A stretch of 64,000 bases of DNA, taken from JAXDMK01 sp963765955 (GTDB taxonomy: Bacteria; Actinomycetota; Acidimicrobiia; Acidimicrobiales; AC-14). Positions 24,167-33,017 of the stretch are shown here, piece after piece. The DNA lies in contig CAVXYA010000009.1 in NCBI GenBank assembly GCA_963765955.1, forward strand, positions 1 through 64,000, in the 5' to 3' direction. A program made the position numbers and the translations under genes. The notes under the pieces were generated by a model. That model did no database searches. It was not told where the DNA came from and saw nothing but the letters and a program-made list of their open reading frames with translations. How positions within the stretch are numbered: the first letter of the stretch is position 1; each line of letters begins with the position of its first letter.

Positions 24167-25204
24167 TCAGCCGCCGCGGCGGCAGGCGCTCACCAGCGTG
24201 GGGAAGGGGTTGACCGCGTCGCTCCCCGGCGGGTGGGCCTCGAAGTGGAGGTGGGGATCCGTGCCCTGGGCGTCGCCGGAGTTGCCGACGTACCCGATGA
24301 CGGCCCCGGCCGGCACCCGTCCGACCTCGCCGTAGGAGTCGAGGTGGGCGCCGTAGTACCACAGGCCGTCGTCGCCGGAGAGGGCGAATGCCTCCCCCCC
24401 GAGTTGGTTGGGGTGGTGTTCGACCACGCCCGCTACGGGCGCCACCACGGGCGTTCCCCGGGCCGCGAACAGGTCGATGCCCTGATGGGTGGCGCCGTCA
24501 CCCCAGGGCATGCCGAAGTCGTTCTCGAACCACACCGGCCCGTCGACCGGGCACCGCCAGGTACCGGGGACGGTGAGCACAGTGCCGACGGGCAGGAGGT
24601 CGGGGTCATCGAGGTCGTTGGCCGCGGCCAGCTCCTCGACCGTGCTGGCCGTGCGGTCGGCCACGTCGGAGAGGGTGTCGCCCTCCCGGACGACGTAGCC
24701 GGTGGTCGCCCCCCCGCCCGGGCCCGGAAGCACCAGCACCGTGCCCTCCCGCACCAGGTCGGGGTCGTCGATGCCGTTGGCCTCGGCCAGGGCGCCGGCG
24801 GGCACGCCCAGCCGCTCGGCGATCTCGCTCAGGGTGTCGCCCGGGCCCACCACGTACCCGGCGGTGGCCCCGCCCCCCGCGCCCGGCCCGTCCACCGAGG
24901 TCGCCGTCGCTGGCAGCACGAGGACCTGGCCGGCGACGATGTGATCGGGATCGGTGAGGTCGTTGGCCGCGGCCAGCTCATCGAGGGGGATGTGCAGCCG
25001 GACCGCGATCTCACCCAGGGTGTCTCCGGGGGCGACGATGTAGGTCGAGCGGGAAGCGGTGAGGGCTACCGCCACGCCACCGACGCCGGCGGACCCGGCC
25101 GCCAGCGCGGCAAGGACGACCGCCACCACGCGAAGCCGCACTGCGCCGCGCCAGACCACCCTGCGCCGGACCACCCCGCGCCGGACCACCCCGCGCCGAA
25201 CCAC
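24167..25204 (-). CDS. Secreted LysM (x3) and M23 peptidase protein
   Basis: The 345-residue protein has a basic start, a signal or anchor helix (about 27-49) and three LysM domains (YIVAPGDTLGEIA, YVVGPGDTLSEIA, YVVREGDTLSDVA) separated by Gly-rich linkers, each binding peptidoglycan. An M23/LytM metallopeptidase domain follows: HQGIDLFAARGTPVVAPVAG with the zinc His and Asp, AHLDSYG and HLHFE. Such proteins cut cell-wall cross-links or act as LytM regulators. The start is GTG 25204 after GGAGCAGGAGA. The N-terminal codons are a 15-nt tandem repeat. It is 64 nt from the FtsX-type permease, whose relatives often regulate M23 enzymes; a link here is only suggested. Confidence 0.88.
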   Translation of the reverse strand: MVRRGVVRRGVVRRRVVWRGAVRLRVVAVVLAALAAGSAGVGGVAVALTASRSTYIVAPGDTLGEIAVRLHIPLDELAAANDLTDPDHIVAGQVLVLPATATSVDGPGAGGGATAGYVVGPGDTLSEIAERLGVPAGALAEANGIDDPDLVREGTVLVLPGPGGGATTGYVVREGDTLSDVADRTASTVEELAAANDLDDPDLLPVGTVLTVPGTWRCPVDGPVWFENDFGMPWGDGATHQGIDLFAARGTPVVAPVAGVVEHHPNQLGGEAFALSGDDGLWYYGAHLDSYGEVGRVPAGAVIGYVGNSGDAQGTDPHLHFEAHPPGSDAVNPFPTLVSACRRGG

Positions 25205-25205
25205 A
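25148..25205 (-). repeat. 15-nt tandem repeat at the 5' end of the LysM-M23 gene
   Basis: Almost four copies of a 15-nt unit (plus strand GCGCCGGACCACCCC) start at 25148, 25163, 25178 and 25193. In frame they encode repeated VRRGV at the basic N-terminus. The copy number could vary by slippage, altering the charge before the signal helix. Confidence 0.8.
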
Positions 25206-25268
25206 TTGTCTCCTGCTCCCCTTCGCTGCGGGTCACCCTAGCAACATCAGCCACAGGAGCAACACGAG

Positions 25269-27812
25269 CTACTCGTGGGAGATGGCCTCCAGCACGTCGA
25301 GGCGGGCCGCCCGCCGGGCGGGGAAGAGAGCCGCGAAAACTCCCAGGACGCCGGCCACCACCACGTAGACGACGAGCTGGCCGACGGGGATCACCAGATC
25401 GTCGATGCCCTCGCCGGACAGGTCGGCGACGAGCGCCCACCCGAAGACCACCCCGACGGCCAGTCCGATGATCGCCCCCATCACCGAGATGATCACCGAC
25501 TCGCCCCGGATCATGGAGCGCACCTGGCTGCGGGCCATCCCCACCGCCCGCAGCAGGCCCAGCTCCCGCGTCCGCTCGAACACGGAAAGGGCAAGCGTGT
25601 TCACGATCCCCAGGAAGGCGATGAAGATGGCCAGGAGGAGCAGCACCGACACCAGGCCCAGGGCCTGGTTGACCTGGCGCTTCTGCTCCCGCTTGAACTC
25701 GACCTGGTCGCGCACCTCCACGTTGGGGAAGTCGTCCGTCACCCGGTCGACGGCGGCCCGGGCCGCGGCCGGAGCCACCCCCGCCGCCGCCTTGGCCATG
25801 ACGACGAAGTCGAGCCGCTCCGAGAAGTTGGCCTCGTAGGTCTCGGTCGAGACCGTGTAGCCGCCCAGGAGCTGGTTGCGCTCGTAGGTGCCCCCGACTC
25901 GCAGCTCGGTGTCGCCGGTACGGGCGAAGGTGACGGGGACGACGTCGCCCACCGCGAGGCCGGCGTCCTCCGCCTCTACGTCCTCCAGCAGCAGCTCGCC
26001 CCGACCCAGTGCGGCCAGGTCGCCGGTGACCATCTCGATGTTCAGGAGCTGGGCCAGATCGTCGGCGTCGCCCGCCTGGATGCCCTCGCTCGTGCCCCGG
26101 ACCTTGAACTCGCCCCCCTTCAGCCCGGTCACCGCCCCCAGCTCGGGTTGGCTCTCCAGCCGGGCCGCCACCTCGGTGCTGATCGTGGGGCTGAACTGGT
26201 CGGTGCTCACGATGTAGTCGGCGGCCAGGGCCTTGTCGATGATCTCGCCCGCCGACTGCACCACCGAGGCGGCCAGAACGCTCACGCAGCCGACCAGGCC
26301 CAGGCCGATGGTGAGGGCGGCCGCGGTGGACGCCGTGCGGCGGGGGTTGCGGAGGGCGTTCTGGCGGGCCAGCTTGGCCGAGATCCCCCGCACCAGGAAC
26401 AGGCGGGGCAGGGGCCGCCCGAGCACCGACGCCAGCGGGCGGGCGACCAGCGGCAGCAGGAGGGCCAGGCCGACGAAGCTCAGGGCCGCCCCCAGGCCCA
26501 CCATCTGGATGCCCCCGTCGGCCCACAGCCCGACGGCGAGCGACGCCGCGCCGGCCAGCATCACCAGCCCCCCGGCGATGCTCCGGGTGCGGAGCGAGGC
26601 CTGGCCCTCGGTGCCGGCCCCCGAGAGGGCGGCGATGGGTGACAGCTTCGACGCCCGTAGGGCCGGGCCCAGGGCCGCCACCAGGGTGACGAGCTCGCCC
26701 ACGACCATCGACACCACGATCGTCCGGGGCTTGATCTGCAGGCCCCCGGCGGGAAGGTCGATCCCGAAGGCGCCCAGCAGCGCTTTGAGCCCGGTCGCCA
26801 CCAGGAGCCCGAGCCCGAGACCGGCGGCGGAGGCCACCAGGCCCACGATGGCCGCCTCCCCGACTACCGACGCCAGCACCTGGCCCCGGCTGGCCCCCAG
26901 CGCCCGCAGCAGGCCCAGCTCCCGCGTGCGCTGGGAGACGAGGATCGAGAACGTGTTGAGGATCATGAAGGCGCCCACGAACAGCGAGATCCCGGCGAAC
27001 ACCAGCAGGAACGTGTTGAAGAACCCGAGGGCGTCCTGGATCTGCTGGGCCTGCTCGTCCGCCACCTGGGTGCCGGTGAGGGCCTCGAAGCCCCCCGGGA
27101 CGGCCTGCTGCACCCGGTTGCGCAGCTCGAGGGGCGAGGCGGTGCCGTCACCCACCGCGTCGACGGTGTCGAAGCGCCCCACCTTGTCGAGCACCCGCTG
27201 GGCGGTGCGGGTGTCGAAGACGGCCAGGGTGGCGCCGGCCAGGTTGTCGGCCTCGCCGAACCCGGCCACGCCGACAACGGTGAACTCCTCGGGAGGGCCC
27301 TTGAACAGGATGCGCACCTCGTCGCCGACCGCGAAGTCGTGCTCCTTGGCCGTGGCTGCGTCCATGACCACCTCGCCCGACGCCCGGGGCTCCCGGCCGT
27401 CGCGCAGGCGGAGCGGGTTGAGCTCGGGAACGTCGGTCCAGTTCACGCCCAGGGTGGGCGCCCCGCCGGTGACGATGGCCTTGCCATCCTTGCCGACGTA
27501 CTGGGCGTAGTCGGCCAGCGCCCCGTCGGCCGCCTTGACCCCGGGCACGCCTGCGACGACCGGCACCAGGCTCTCGGGGACGGTGTCGCGCCCGGTGGTC
27601 TCGCTGAGCTCGTCGCCGAAGCCCGACTCGGCCCGCACCGAGACGTCGACGCCGGCCGTCACCTCCTCGAACAGGGTGTCGAACGTGCTGTTCAGGGTGT
27701 CGGTGAGGACGTAGGTGCCGGCCACGAACCCCACGCCGAGCACCACCGCGGCAGCCGTCAGCAGGAGGCGGATCTTGTGGGCCAGGAGCCCCTTGAGGGT
27801 CGCTCTCAGCAC
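25269..27812 (-). CDS. FtsX/MacB-type ABC transporter permease
   Basis: The 847-residue protein has the duplicated FtsX layout: an N-terminal membrane helix (about 13-34), a large outer domain, three membrane helices (about 265-390), a short link with more helices (about 420-520), a second outer domain and three C-terminal helices. Both permease halves carry the TRELGLLRAxG coupling motif. Such permeases use the paired ATPase for mechanical work on lipoproteins or export of substrates, not import. The partner ATPase gene ends 6 nt upstream. Confidence 0.9.
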   Translation of the reverse strand: MLRATLKGLLAHKIRLLLTAAAVVLGVGFVAGTYVLTDTLNSTFDTLFEEVTAGVDVSVRAESGFGDELSETTGRDTVPESLVPVVAGVPGVKAADGALADYAQYVGKDGKAIVTGGAPTLGVNWTDVPELNPLRLRDGREPRASGEVVMDAATAKEHDFAVGDEVRILFKGPPEEFTVVGVAGFGEADNLAGATLAVFDTRTAQRVLDKVGRFDTVDAVGDGTASPLELRNRVQQAVPGGFEALTGTQVADEQAQQIQDALGFFNTFLLVFAGISLFVGAFMILNTFSILVSQRTRELGLLRALGASRGQVLASVVGEAAIVGLVASAAGLGLGLLVATGLKALLGAFGIDLPAGGLQIKPRTIVVSMVVGELVTLVAALGPALRASKLSPIAALSGAGTEGQASLRTRSIAGGLVMLAGAASLAVGLWADGGIQMVGLGAALSFVGLALLLPLVARPLASVLGRPLPRLFLVRGISAKLARQNALRNPRRTASTAAALTIGLGLVGCVSVLAASVVQSAGEIIDKALAADYIVSTDQFSPTISTEVAARLESQPELGAVTGLKGGEFKVRGTSEGIQAGDADDLAQLLNIEMVTGDLAALGRGELLLEDVEAEDAGLAVGDVVPVTFARTGDTELRVGGTYERNQLLGGYTVSTETYEANFSERLDFVVMAKAAAGVAPAAARAAVDRVTDDFPNVEVRDQVEFKREQKRQVNQALGLVSVLLLLAIFIAFLGIVNTLALSVFERTRELGLLRAVGMARSQVRSMIRGESVIISVMGAIIGLAVGVVFGWALVADLSGEGIDDLVIPVGQLVVYVVVAGVLGVFAALFPARRAARLDVLEAISHE

Positions 27813-27818
27813 GCCGCG

Positions 27819-28613
27819 CTACCCGTCGCCGAGGGTCTTCATCTTGTCGAGGACCCGGTCGGGGGTGGGATCCCGCATCTCGTCGACGATGCGCCCGTCG
27901 ACCAGGAAGACGACCCGCTGGGCGTACCCGGCGGCCACCGGGTCGTGGGTGACCATGACGATGGTCTGGCCGAAGTCGGTGACCGACTGGCGCAGGAAGC
28001 CGAGGACCTCGGAGGACGCCTTGGAGTCGAGGTTGCCGGTGGGCTCGTCGGCGAAGACGATGGCGGGCTTGCTGGCCAGGGCCCGGGCCGCCGCCACCCG
28101 CTGCTGCTGCCCGCCCGACAGCTCCGATGGTCGGTGGGAGAGCCGGGGCCGCAGCCCGATGGTGTCGATGAGCTTGTCGAGCCACGCCTGGTCGGGGTCG
28201 CGGCCGGCGATGTCGATGGGCAGGGTGATGTTCTCCAGGGCGGTGAGAGTGGGGACCAGGTTGTAGGCCTGGAAGACGAAGCCCACCTTGTCCCGCCGCA
28301 GCCGGGTGAGCTCCTTGTCGTGGAGCTGGCTGAGCTCGGTGTCGCCGATGAAGACCTGGCCCGCGGTGACCCGGTCGAGCCCGGCCATGCAGTGCATGAG
28401 GGTCGACTTCCCCGACCCCGACGGGCCCATGATGGCGCTGAACTCGCCCGCCGCGAAGTCGACGGATACCCCGTCGAGCGCCTTCACCGCCGTGTCCCCC
28501 TCGCCGTAGACCTTGGTGAGGCCGGCGGCCCGGGCCACGCTGGCGGTGAGGGGGACTCCTGCGGACGGCGAGTCCGAGAACGGCGTGCCTGACATCGGGG
28601 TGGCTGGAGTCAT
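27819..28613 (-). CDS. MacB/LolD-type ABC transporter ATPase
   Basis: The 264-residue ATPase has Walker A GPSGSGKST, the Q-loop VFQAYNLVPTLTALEN, signature LSGGQQQRVAAARAL, Walker B IVFADEPTGNLD and the switch histidine MVTHD. The LVPTLTALENI stretch and DEPTGNLD are typical of the LolD/MacB group that works with FtsX-like permeases, here the next gene. ATG 28613 overlaps the stop of the upstream ABC-2 permease by 4 nt, so the four ABC genes form one operon. Confidence 0.92.
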   Translation of the reverse strand: MTPATPMSGTPFSDSPSAGVPLTASVARAAGLTKVYGEGDTAVKALDGVSVDFAAGEFSAIMGPSGSGKSTLMHCMAGLDRVTAGQVFIGDTELSQLHDKELTRLRRDKVGFVFQAYNLVPTLTALENITLPIDIAGRDPDQAWLDKLIDTIGLRPRLSHRPSELSGGQQQRVAAARALASKPAIVFADEPTGNLDSKASSEVLGFLRQSVTDFGQTIVMVTHDPVAAGYAQRVVFLVDGRIVDEMRDPTPDRVLDKMKTLGDG

Positions 28614-29380
28614 CGTTGGTTCTCCCACTTGAAGAGGCGGAGGGCGAGGACGGCCCCGGCCACGGTCCACGCCGCGAGCACGGCCAGGTCGCCGCCGTTG
28701 ATGCCGGGGGCCGGGGTGCGGGGGTCGAAGGCGTACTGGAGGCCGTTGGCCAGGTGCTTGACCGGGAACAGGTCGGCCAGGGACGTGAGCCACGACGGCG
28801 CGCCGTCGAGGGGAAAGAAGATCCCGGAGATGAAGGTCAGGGGCAGGATCGAGAAGTTCACGATGGCGGGGGCGGCGTCGCCGTTGGGGCACAGTCCACT
28901 GACGGCCAGGCCGAGGGCGCAGAAGCAGGCCGCGCCCAGGGCCAGGGTGGCGGCCAGCCCGCCCACCGTGTCCCACCGGAAGTCGACGTCCAAGACGAGA
29001 ACGCCGACGGCGAGGGTGACGGTGACGAGCTGGAGGGTGGTGACGATGCAGGAGCCGACCTGGCCGCTCAGGTAGGCCCACGGCGGCACCGGCGTGCCCT
29101 TCACCCGCTTGAGGATGCTCAGGTCGCGGGCGATGGCCATCCGCATGGCGATGTTGGTGTAGCAGGCGGACATGAGGCCGAAGGCGGCGATCCCGGGGAC
29201 GAAGAACGTGACGAAGGTGATGTTGCCCCTCGTGTCGATCCGGCCGCCCGAGTTCAGGCTGCCGAAGATGAACAGGAACATCAACGGGAAGGCGAACGTG
29301 AACACGGCCGCCGCCGGGTTGCGCCAGAACGCCTTCTGCTCGTACCGCACCTGGCGGGCGGCGATGGCCAGATCACTCAT
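28610..29380 (-). CDS. ABC-2 type transporter permease
   Basis: The 256-residue protein has six predicted membrane helices in the ABC-2/DrrB pattern, with the conserved central block FMxxx-like region around SACYTNIAMRMAIARD and the loop KRVKGTPVPPWAYL. The C-terminal LFPVKHLANGLQ motif is typical of drug- and polysaccharide-export permeases. It partners the DrrA-type ATPase whose gene overlaps it by 8 nt. The substrate is unknown. Confidence 0.9.
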   Translation of the reverse strand: MSDLAIAARQVRYEQKAFWRNPAAAVFTFAFPLMFLFIFGSLNSGGRIDTRGNITFVTFFVPGIAAFGLMSACYTNIAMRMAIARDLSILKRVKGTPVPPWAYLSGQVGSCIVTTLQLVTVTLAVGVLVLDVDFRWDTVGGLAATLALGAACFCALGLAVSGLCPNGDAAPAIVNFSILPLTFISGIFFPLDGAPSWLTSLADLFPVKHLANGLQYAFDPRTPAPGINGGDLAVLAAWTVAGAVLALRLFKWENQR

Positions 29381-30362
29381 GGGCGGGCGCGTCCTTTGAC
29401 GGGACCGACTCGGGGGCCGCGGCCGGGCCGGTGGCCTCCTTGGTCAGCTCGAGGTAGACGTCCTCCAGCCGGGGACGGGTGACGGTGAGGTCGGGCAGGG
29501 TGAACCCCCGGCCGATGGCCCAGCCGGTCAGCGACGCGACCGGGACGGTGGGATCGGGTGCGGTCACCAGCACCGAGGCGCCCTCCACCAGCACCTTCGC
29601 CGGCGAGGACAGCTCGGGCAGGGCGTCGGCACCGGTGCCGGCGGGCAGGGTGAAGCGGATCTCGCTGGCCGACCCGTCGCCGGCCAGGTTGTCGGGCGGG
29701 CCCTCGGCCACGATCTTGCCGGCGACGATCACCGCCACCCGGTCGGCCAGCACCTGGGCCTCGTCCATGTAGTGGGTGGTGAGCAGGACCGTCGTGCCCA
29801 GGGCCCGCAGCCCGGCGATAGCGTCCCACGCCCCCCGCCGGGCGGAGGGGTCGAAGCCGGTCGTGGGCTCGTCGAGGAAGAGCAGCTCGGGATCACCGGC
29901 CAGGGCCAGGGCCAGATCGAGGCGCCGCTTCTGGCCGCCCGACAGGGTCTTGACCCGCTGGTTGCGCTGGTCTTCCAGCCCGGTGAGGGCCAGCAGCTCG
30001 TCGACGGTCCGGGACTTGCGGTAGTAGCCCCGGTACTGGTCGATCACCTCGGTGACGTTGAGGTAGCGCTCGACGCCGGTCTCCTGGAGCACGATGCCGA
30101 TGCGCTCCTTGAGGTCGCGGTCGGCCGTGGCCGGGTCGTGGCCCAGCACCGACACCTCACCGGCCGAGCGCTGGCGGTAGCCCTCCAGGATCTCGACGGT
30201 GGTCGTCTTGCCCGCCCCGTTGGGCCCGAGGATCCCGAAGACCTCGCCCGCCTCGACGTCGAAGTCGATGCCGCCGACGGCCTCGAACGCGCCGTAGGAC
30301 TTCCGTAGCCCCCGGACCCGGATGACCGGCCCATGGATTGTTGGGACGTCGTTCGCCGGCAC
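29373..30362 (-). CDS. DrrA-type ABC transporter ATPase
   Basis: The 329-residue protein has an ABC domain (Walker A GPNGAGKTT, signature LSGGQKRRLDLALAL, Walker B LLFLDEPTTGFD, switch LLTTHYMDEA). A C-terminal DrrA-like domain of about 90 residues ends in LEDVYLELT, typical of daunorubicin-resistance type exporters. First gene of the four-gene ABC operon. The start has a good ribosome site (GAGG) upstream. Confidence 0.92.
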   Translation of the reverse strand: MPANDVPTIHGPVIRVRGLRKSYGAFEAVGGIDFDVEAGEVFGILGPNGAGKTTTVEILEGYRQRSAGEVSVLGHDPATADRDLKERIGIVLQETGVERYLNVTEVIDQYRGYYRKSRTVDELLALTGLEDQRNQRVKTLSGGQKRRLDLALALAGDPELLFLDEPTTGFDPSARRGAWDAIAGLRALGTTVLLTTHYMDEAQVLADRVAVIVAGKIVAEGPPDNLAGDGSASEIRFTLPAGTGADALPELSSPAKVLVEGASVLVTAPDPTVPVASLTGWAIGRGFTLPDLTVTRPRLEDVYLELTKEATGPAAAPESVPSKDAPAHE

Positions 30363-30453
30363 GGAACACCCTCCTGACCTCGGCCCCTACTCGCCTGCCT
30401 GCCTTCGTCGCCGTGTGCCTGCGCCGTCGGTGTGTCCCTAGCCCGGGACGAGC

Positions 30454-32994
30454 CTAGCCCCCGACCAGCTCGACCTTCACCGCGAACTCGGCGGTCTCCT
30501 CGGTGGCCAGTTCGGCGATGCGCCCGGCCTCGGTGACGTCGGCCACCGCCTGGCCGAGGGCCGCCAGGCGGGGCGCGGTGTCGCTCACGACGGCGAGGCG
30601 CACCTCGGCCCGCATCGACTGGCGGGCCTCGCTCTTGGCCTTGCGCACCTCGCCCAGGACGGCGGCGGCGATGTCGAGGACGGTGCGATCGGCGGCGGAG
30701 CCACCCGCGGCGTCCCGCAGGTCGACGGCCTCTGGCCACGACGCCCGGTGCACCGACCCCTCCTGCCACCACGACCAGACCTCCTCGGTGACGAAGGGCA
30801 GGAAGGGGGCGAACAGCCGCAGCATGGTCGACAGGGCGAGGCCGAGGGCCCGGTCGGCCGACGCCTGCGCCTCGGGCCCCTGGCTCCCGTAGGCCCGGCC
30901 CTTCACCAGCTCGAGGTAGTCGTCGCAGAAGCGCCAGAAGAAGGCCTCGGTGCGCTCCAGGGCCCGGGCGTAGTCGTAGCCCTCGAAGGCGGCGGTGGCC
31001 TCCTCGACGAGGTCGGCCAGCCCGGCCAGCATGGCCCGGTCGAGGGGGGCGGTGACCGCAGCGCCGGCCCCACCGGCCCCTCCGCCCGGATCGCCGACCC
31101 GGGACAGCACGAACTTGGAGGCGTTGAGCACCTTGATGGCCAGCCGCCGGCCAACCTTCATCTGCCCCTCGTCGAAGGTGGTGTCGACACCCGGTCGCCC
31201 GCAGGCGGCCCAGTAGCGCACGGCGTCGGAGCCGTACTGGGCCAGCAGGTCGATGGGCGTGACGACGTTGCCCTTGGACTTCGACATCTTCTTGCGGTCG
31301 GGGTCGAGCACCCATCCGGAGATGGCGGCGTCGCGCCACGGCAGGCAGTCGTGCTCGTAGTGGGCGCGGACGACCGTCGAGAACAGCCAGGTGCGGATGA
31401 TCTCGTGGGCCTGGGGGCGCAGGTCCATGGGGAAGGTGCGGGCGAACAGCTCGGGGTCGTCGGCCCAGCCGGTGGCGATCTGGGGGGTCAGGGACGACGT
31501 GGCCCACGTGTCCAGGATGTCGGGGTCGCCGGTGAAGCCCCCCGGCTGGTCGCGCTGGTCGGCGGTGTAGCCGGGCGGGACGTCGGTGGACGGGTCGACC
31601 GGCAGGCGGCTCTCGTCGGCGGCGATGGGGTGGTCGTGGTCGGCGACGCCGTCGGCGTCGAGGGGGTACCAGAGCGGGAAGGGGACGCCGAAGAAGCGCT
31701 GGCGGCTGACCAGCCAGTCGCTGTTGAGCCCGTTGACCCACGACTCGTAGCGGCCCTGCATGTAGGGCGGGTGCCACCGCAGCTCCCGGCCCCGCTCGAG
31801 CAGCTCGGCGCGGTGGTCGAGGGTCCTGATGAACCACTGCCGGCTGGTGACGATCTCCAGCGGGCGGGTGCCCCGCTCGTAGAACTTGACCGGGTGGGTG
31901 ATGGGCCGGGGCTCGCCGATCAGGTCGCCCGACTCCCGCAGCATCTCGACCACGCGGGCCCGGGCGGGGCCGATCTTGAGCCCCCGGAGCTGTTCGAACG
32001 GCCCGTCCTCGAGGCCGGGAGGGGTGGTGTCGATGCGGCCGTCGCGCCCGATGATGGCGTGCACGGGCAGGTGCAGCTCCCGCCACCAAATGACGTCGGT
32101 GACGTCGCCGAAGGTACACACCATGGCCATGCCCGTCCCCTTCTCCGGGTCGGCCAGGGGATGGGCCACGACAGGGACAGGCTTGGCGAACAGCGGCGTG
32201 GTGGCCGTCTGGCCGAACAGCGGCTGGAAGCGGGCGTCGTCGGGGTGGGCCACCAGCGCCACGCACGCCGGGAGCAGCTCGGGGCGGGTGGTGTCGATGT
32301 CGAGGGGCCCGCCGTCGGCGTCGCGAAAGCGCAGGCGGTGGTAGGCGCCGGGCAGCTCCCGGTCCTCCAGCTCGGCCTGGGCGACGGCGGTCTGGAAGTC
32401 GACGTCCCACAGGGTGGGTGCCTCCGCCTGGTAGGCGAGGTCCTTTTGCAGGAGGTGGAGGAAGGCCTTCTGCGACGTGCGCTGGGCCCGCTCGCCGATG
32501 GTGGTGTAGGTCTGGGACCAGTCGACCGAGAGGCCCAGATGGCGGAAGAGTGCCTCGAACGCCTTCTCGTCCTCCACCGTGAGCCCGGTACACAGCTCGA
32601 CGAAGTTGGGCCGGGAGATGGAGACGGCCCGCTTGGCCGGTTCCGCAGGAGCCGTGAAGTCGGGGTCGTAGGGCAGGGACGGGTCGCAGCGGACGCCGTA
32701 GTAGTTCTGCACCCGGCGCTCGGTGGGCAGGCCGTTGTCGTCCCAACCCATCGGGTAGAAGACGGCCTCGCCCCGCATCCGCCGGAAGCGGGCGATGGTG
32801 TCGGTGTGGGTGTACGAGAAAACGTGGCCCACGTGCAACGACCCGCTCACCGTGGGCGGCGGGGTGTCGATGGCGTACACCTGATCGCGGGGGGCGGAGC
32901 GGTCGAAGCGATAGGTGCCGTCGGTCTGCCAACGGGCGCCCCACTTGTCCTCCAGCCCTTCGAGACTCGGCTTATCCGGGACGTTGGCGGTCAT
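30454..32994 (-). CDS. valS: Valyl-tRNA synthetase
   Basis: The 846-residue class I enzyme attaches valine to tRNA-Val. It shows the HIGH-type motif in SGSLHVGHVFSYTHTD, the editing domain in the middle, and KMSKSKGN near residue 580. The first residues DKPSLEGLEDKWGARWQ match the ValS start. ATG 32994 is chosen because it lies 9 nt from a -10 box in the 23-nt spacer with cysS; the reading to 33039 would start inside the neighbouring gene. The C-terminal coiled coil of other ValS proteins is short or missing, as in the archaeal-like short form. Confidence 0.94.
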   Translation of the reverse strand: MTANVPDKPSLEGLEDKWGARWQTDGTYRFDRSAPRDQVYAIDTPPPTVSGSLHVGHVFSYTHTDTIARFRRMRGEAVFYPMGWDDNGLPTERRVQNYYGVRCDPSLPYDPDFTAPAEPAKRAVSISRPNFVELCTGLTVEDEKAFEALFRHLGLSVDWSQTYTTIGERAQRTSQKAFLHLLQKDLAYQAEAPTLWDVDFQTAVAQAELEDRELPGAYHRLRFRDADGGPLDIDTTRPELLPACVALVAHPDDARFQPLFGQTATTPLFAKPVPVVAHPLADPEKGTGMAMVCTFGDVTDVIWWRELHLPVHAIIGRDGRIDTTPPGLEDGPFEQLRGLKIGPARARVVEMLRESGDLIGEPRPITHPVKFYERGTRPLEIVTSRQWFIRTLDHRAELLERGRELRWHPPYMQGRYESWVNGLNSDWLVSRQRFFGVPFPLWYPLDADGVADHDHPIAADESRLPVDPSTDVPPGYTADQRDQPGGFTGDPDILDTWATSSLTPQIATGWADDPELFARTFPMDLRPQAHEIIRTWLFSTVVRAHYEHDCLPWRDAAISGWVLDPDRKKMSKSKGNVVTPIDLLAQYGSDAVRYWAACGRPGVDTTFDEGQMKVGRRLAIKVLNASKFVLSRVGDPGGGAGGAGAAVTAPLDRAMLAGLADLVEEATAAFEGYDYARALERTEAFFWRFCDDYLELVKGRAYGSQGPEAQASADRALGLALSTMLRLFAPFLPFVTEEVWSWWQEGSVHRASWPEAVDLRDAAGGSAADRTVLDIAAAVLGEVRKAKSEARQSMRAEVRLAVVSDTAPRLAALGQAVADVTEAGRIAELATEETAEFAVKVELVGG

Positions 32995-32999
32995 GTGGT

Positions 33000-33012
33000 G
33001 GTTACGGTAACC
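33000..33012. promoter_or_regulatory. Symmetric divergent promoter between valS and cysS
   Basis: GGTTACGGTAACC is a perfect palindrome around one base. It carries TACGGT for the plus strand (33003-33008) and TACCGT for the minus strand (33004-33009), both TANNNT. Each is 9 nt from the start codon it serves. The 23-nt spacer has no ribosome site in either direction, so both messages are probably leaderless or nearly so. Confidence 0.6.
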
Positions 33013-33017
33013 GGGCG

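Noticed and set aside
24167..30362. M23 peptidase plus FtsX-type ABC genes as an FtsEX-type division system
   Set aside because: The permease is the 847-residue double-domain MacB-like type, not the 300-residue FtsX, and the operon also holds a DrrAB-like pair. A functional link with the peptidase remains possible.
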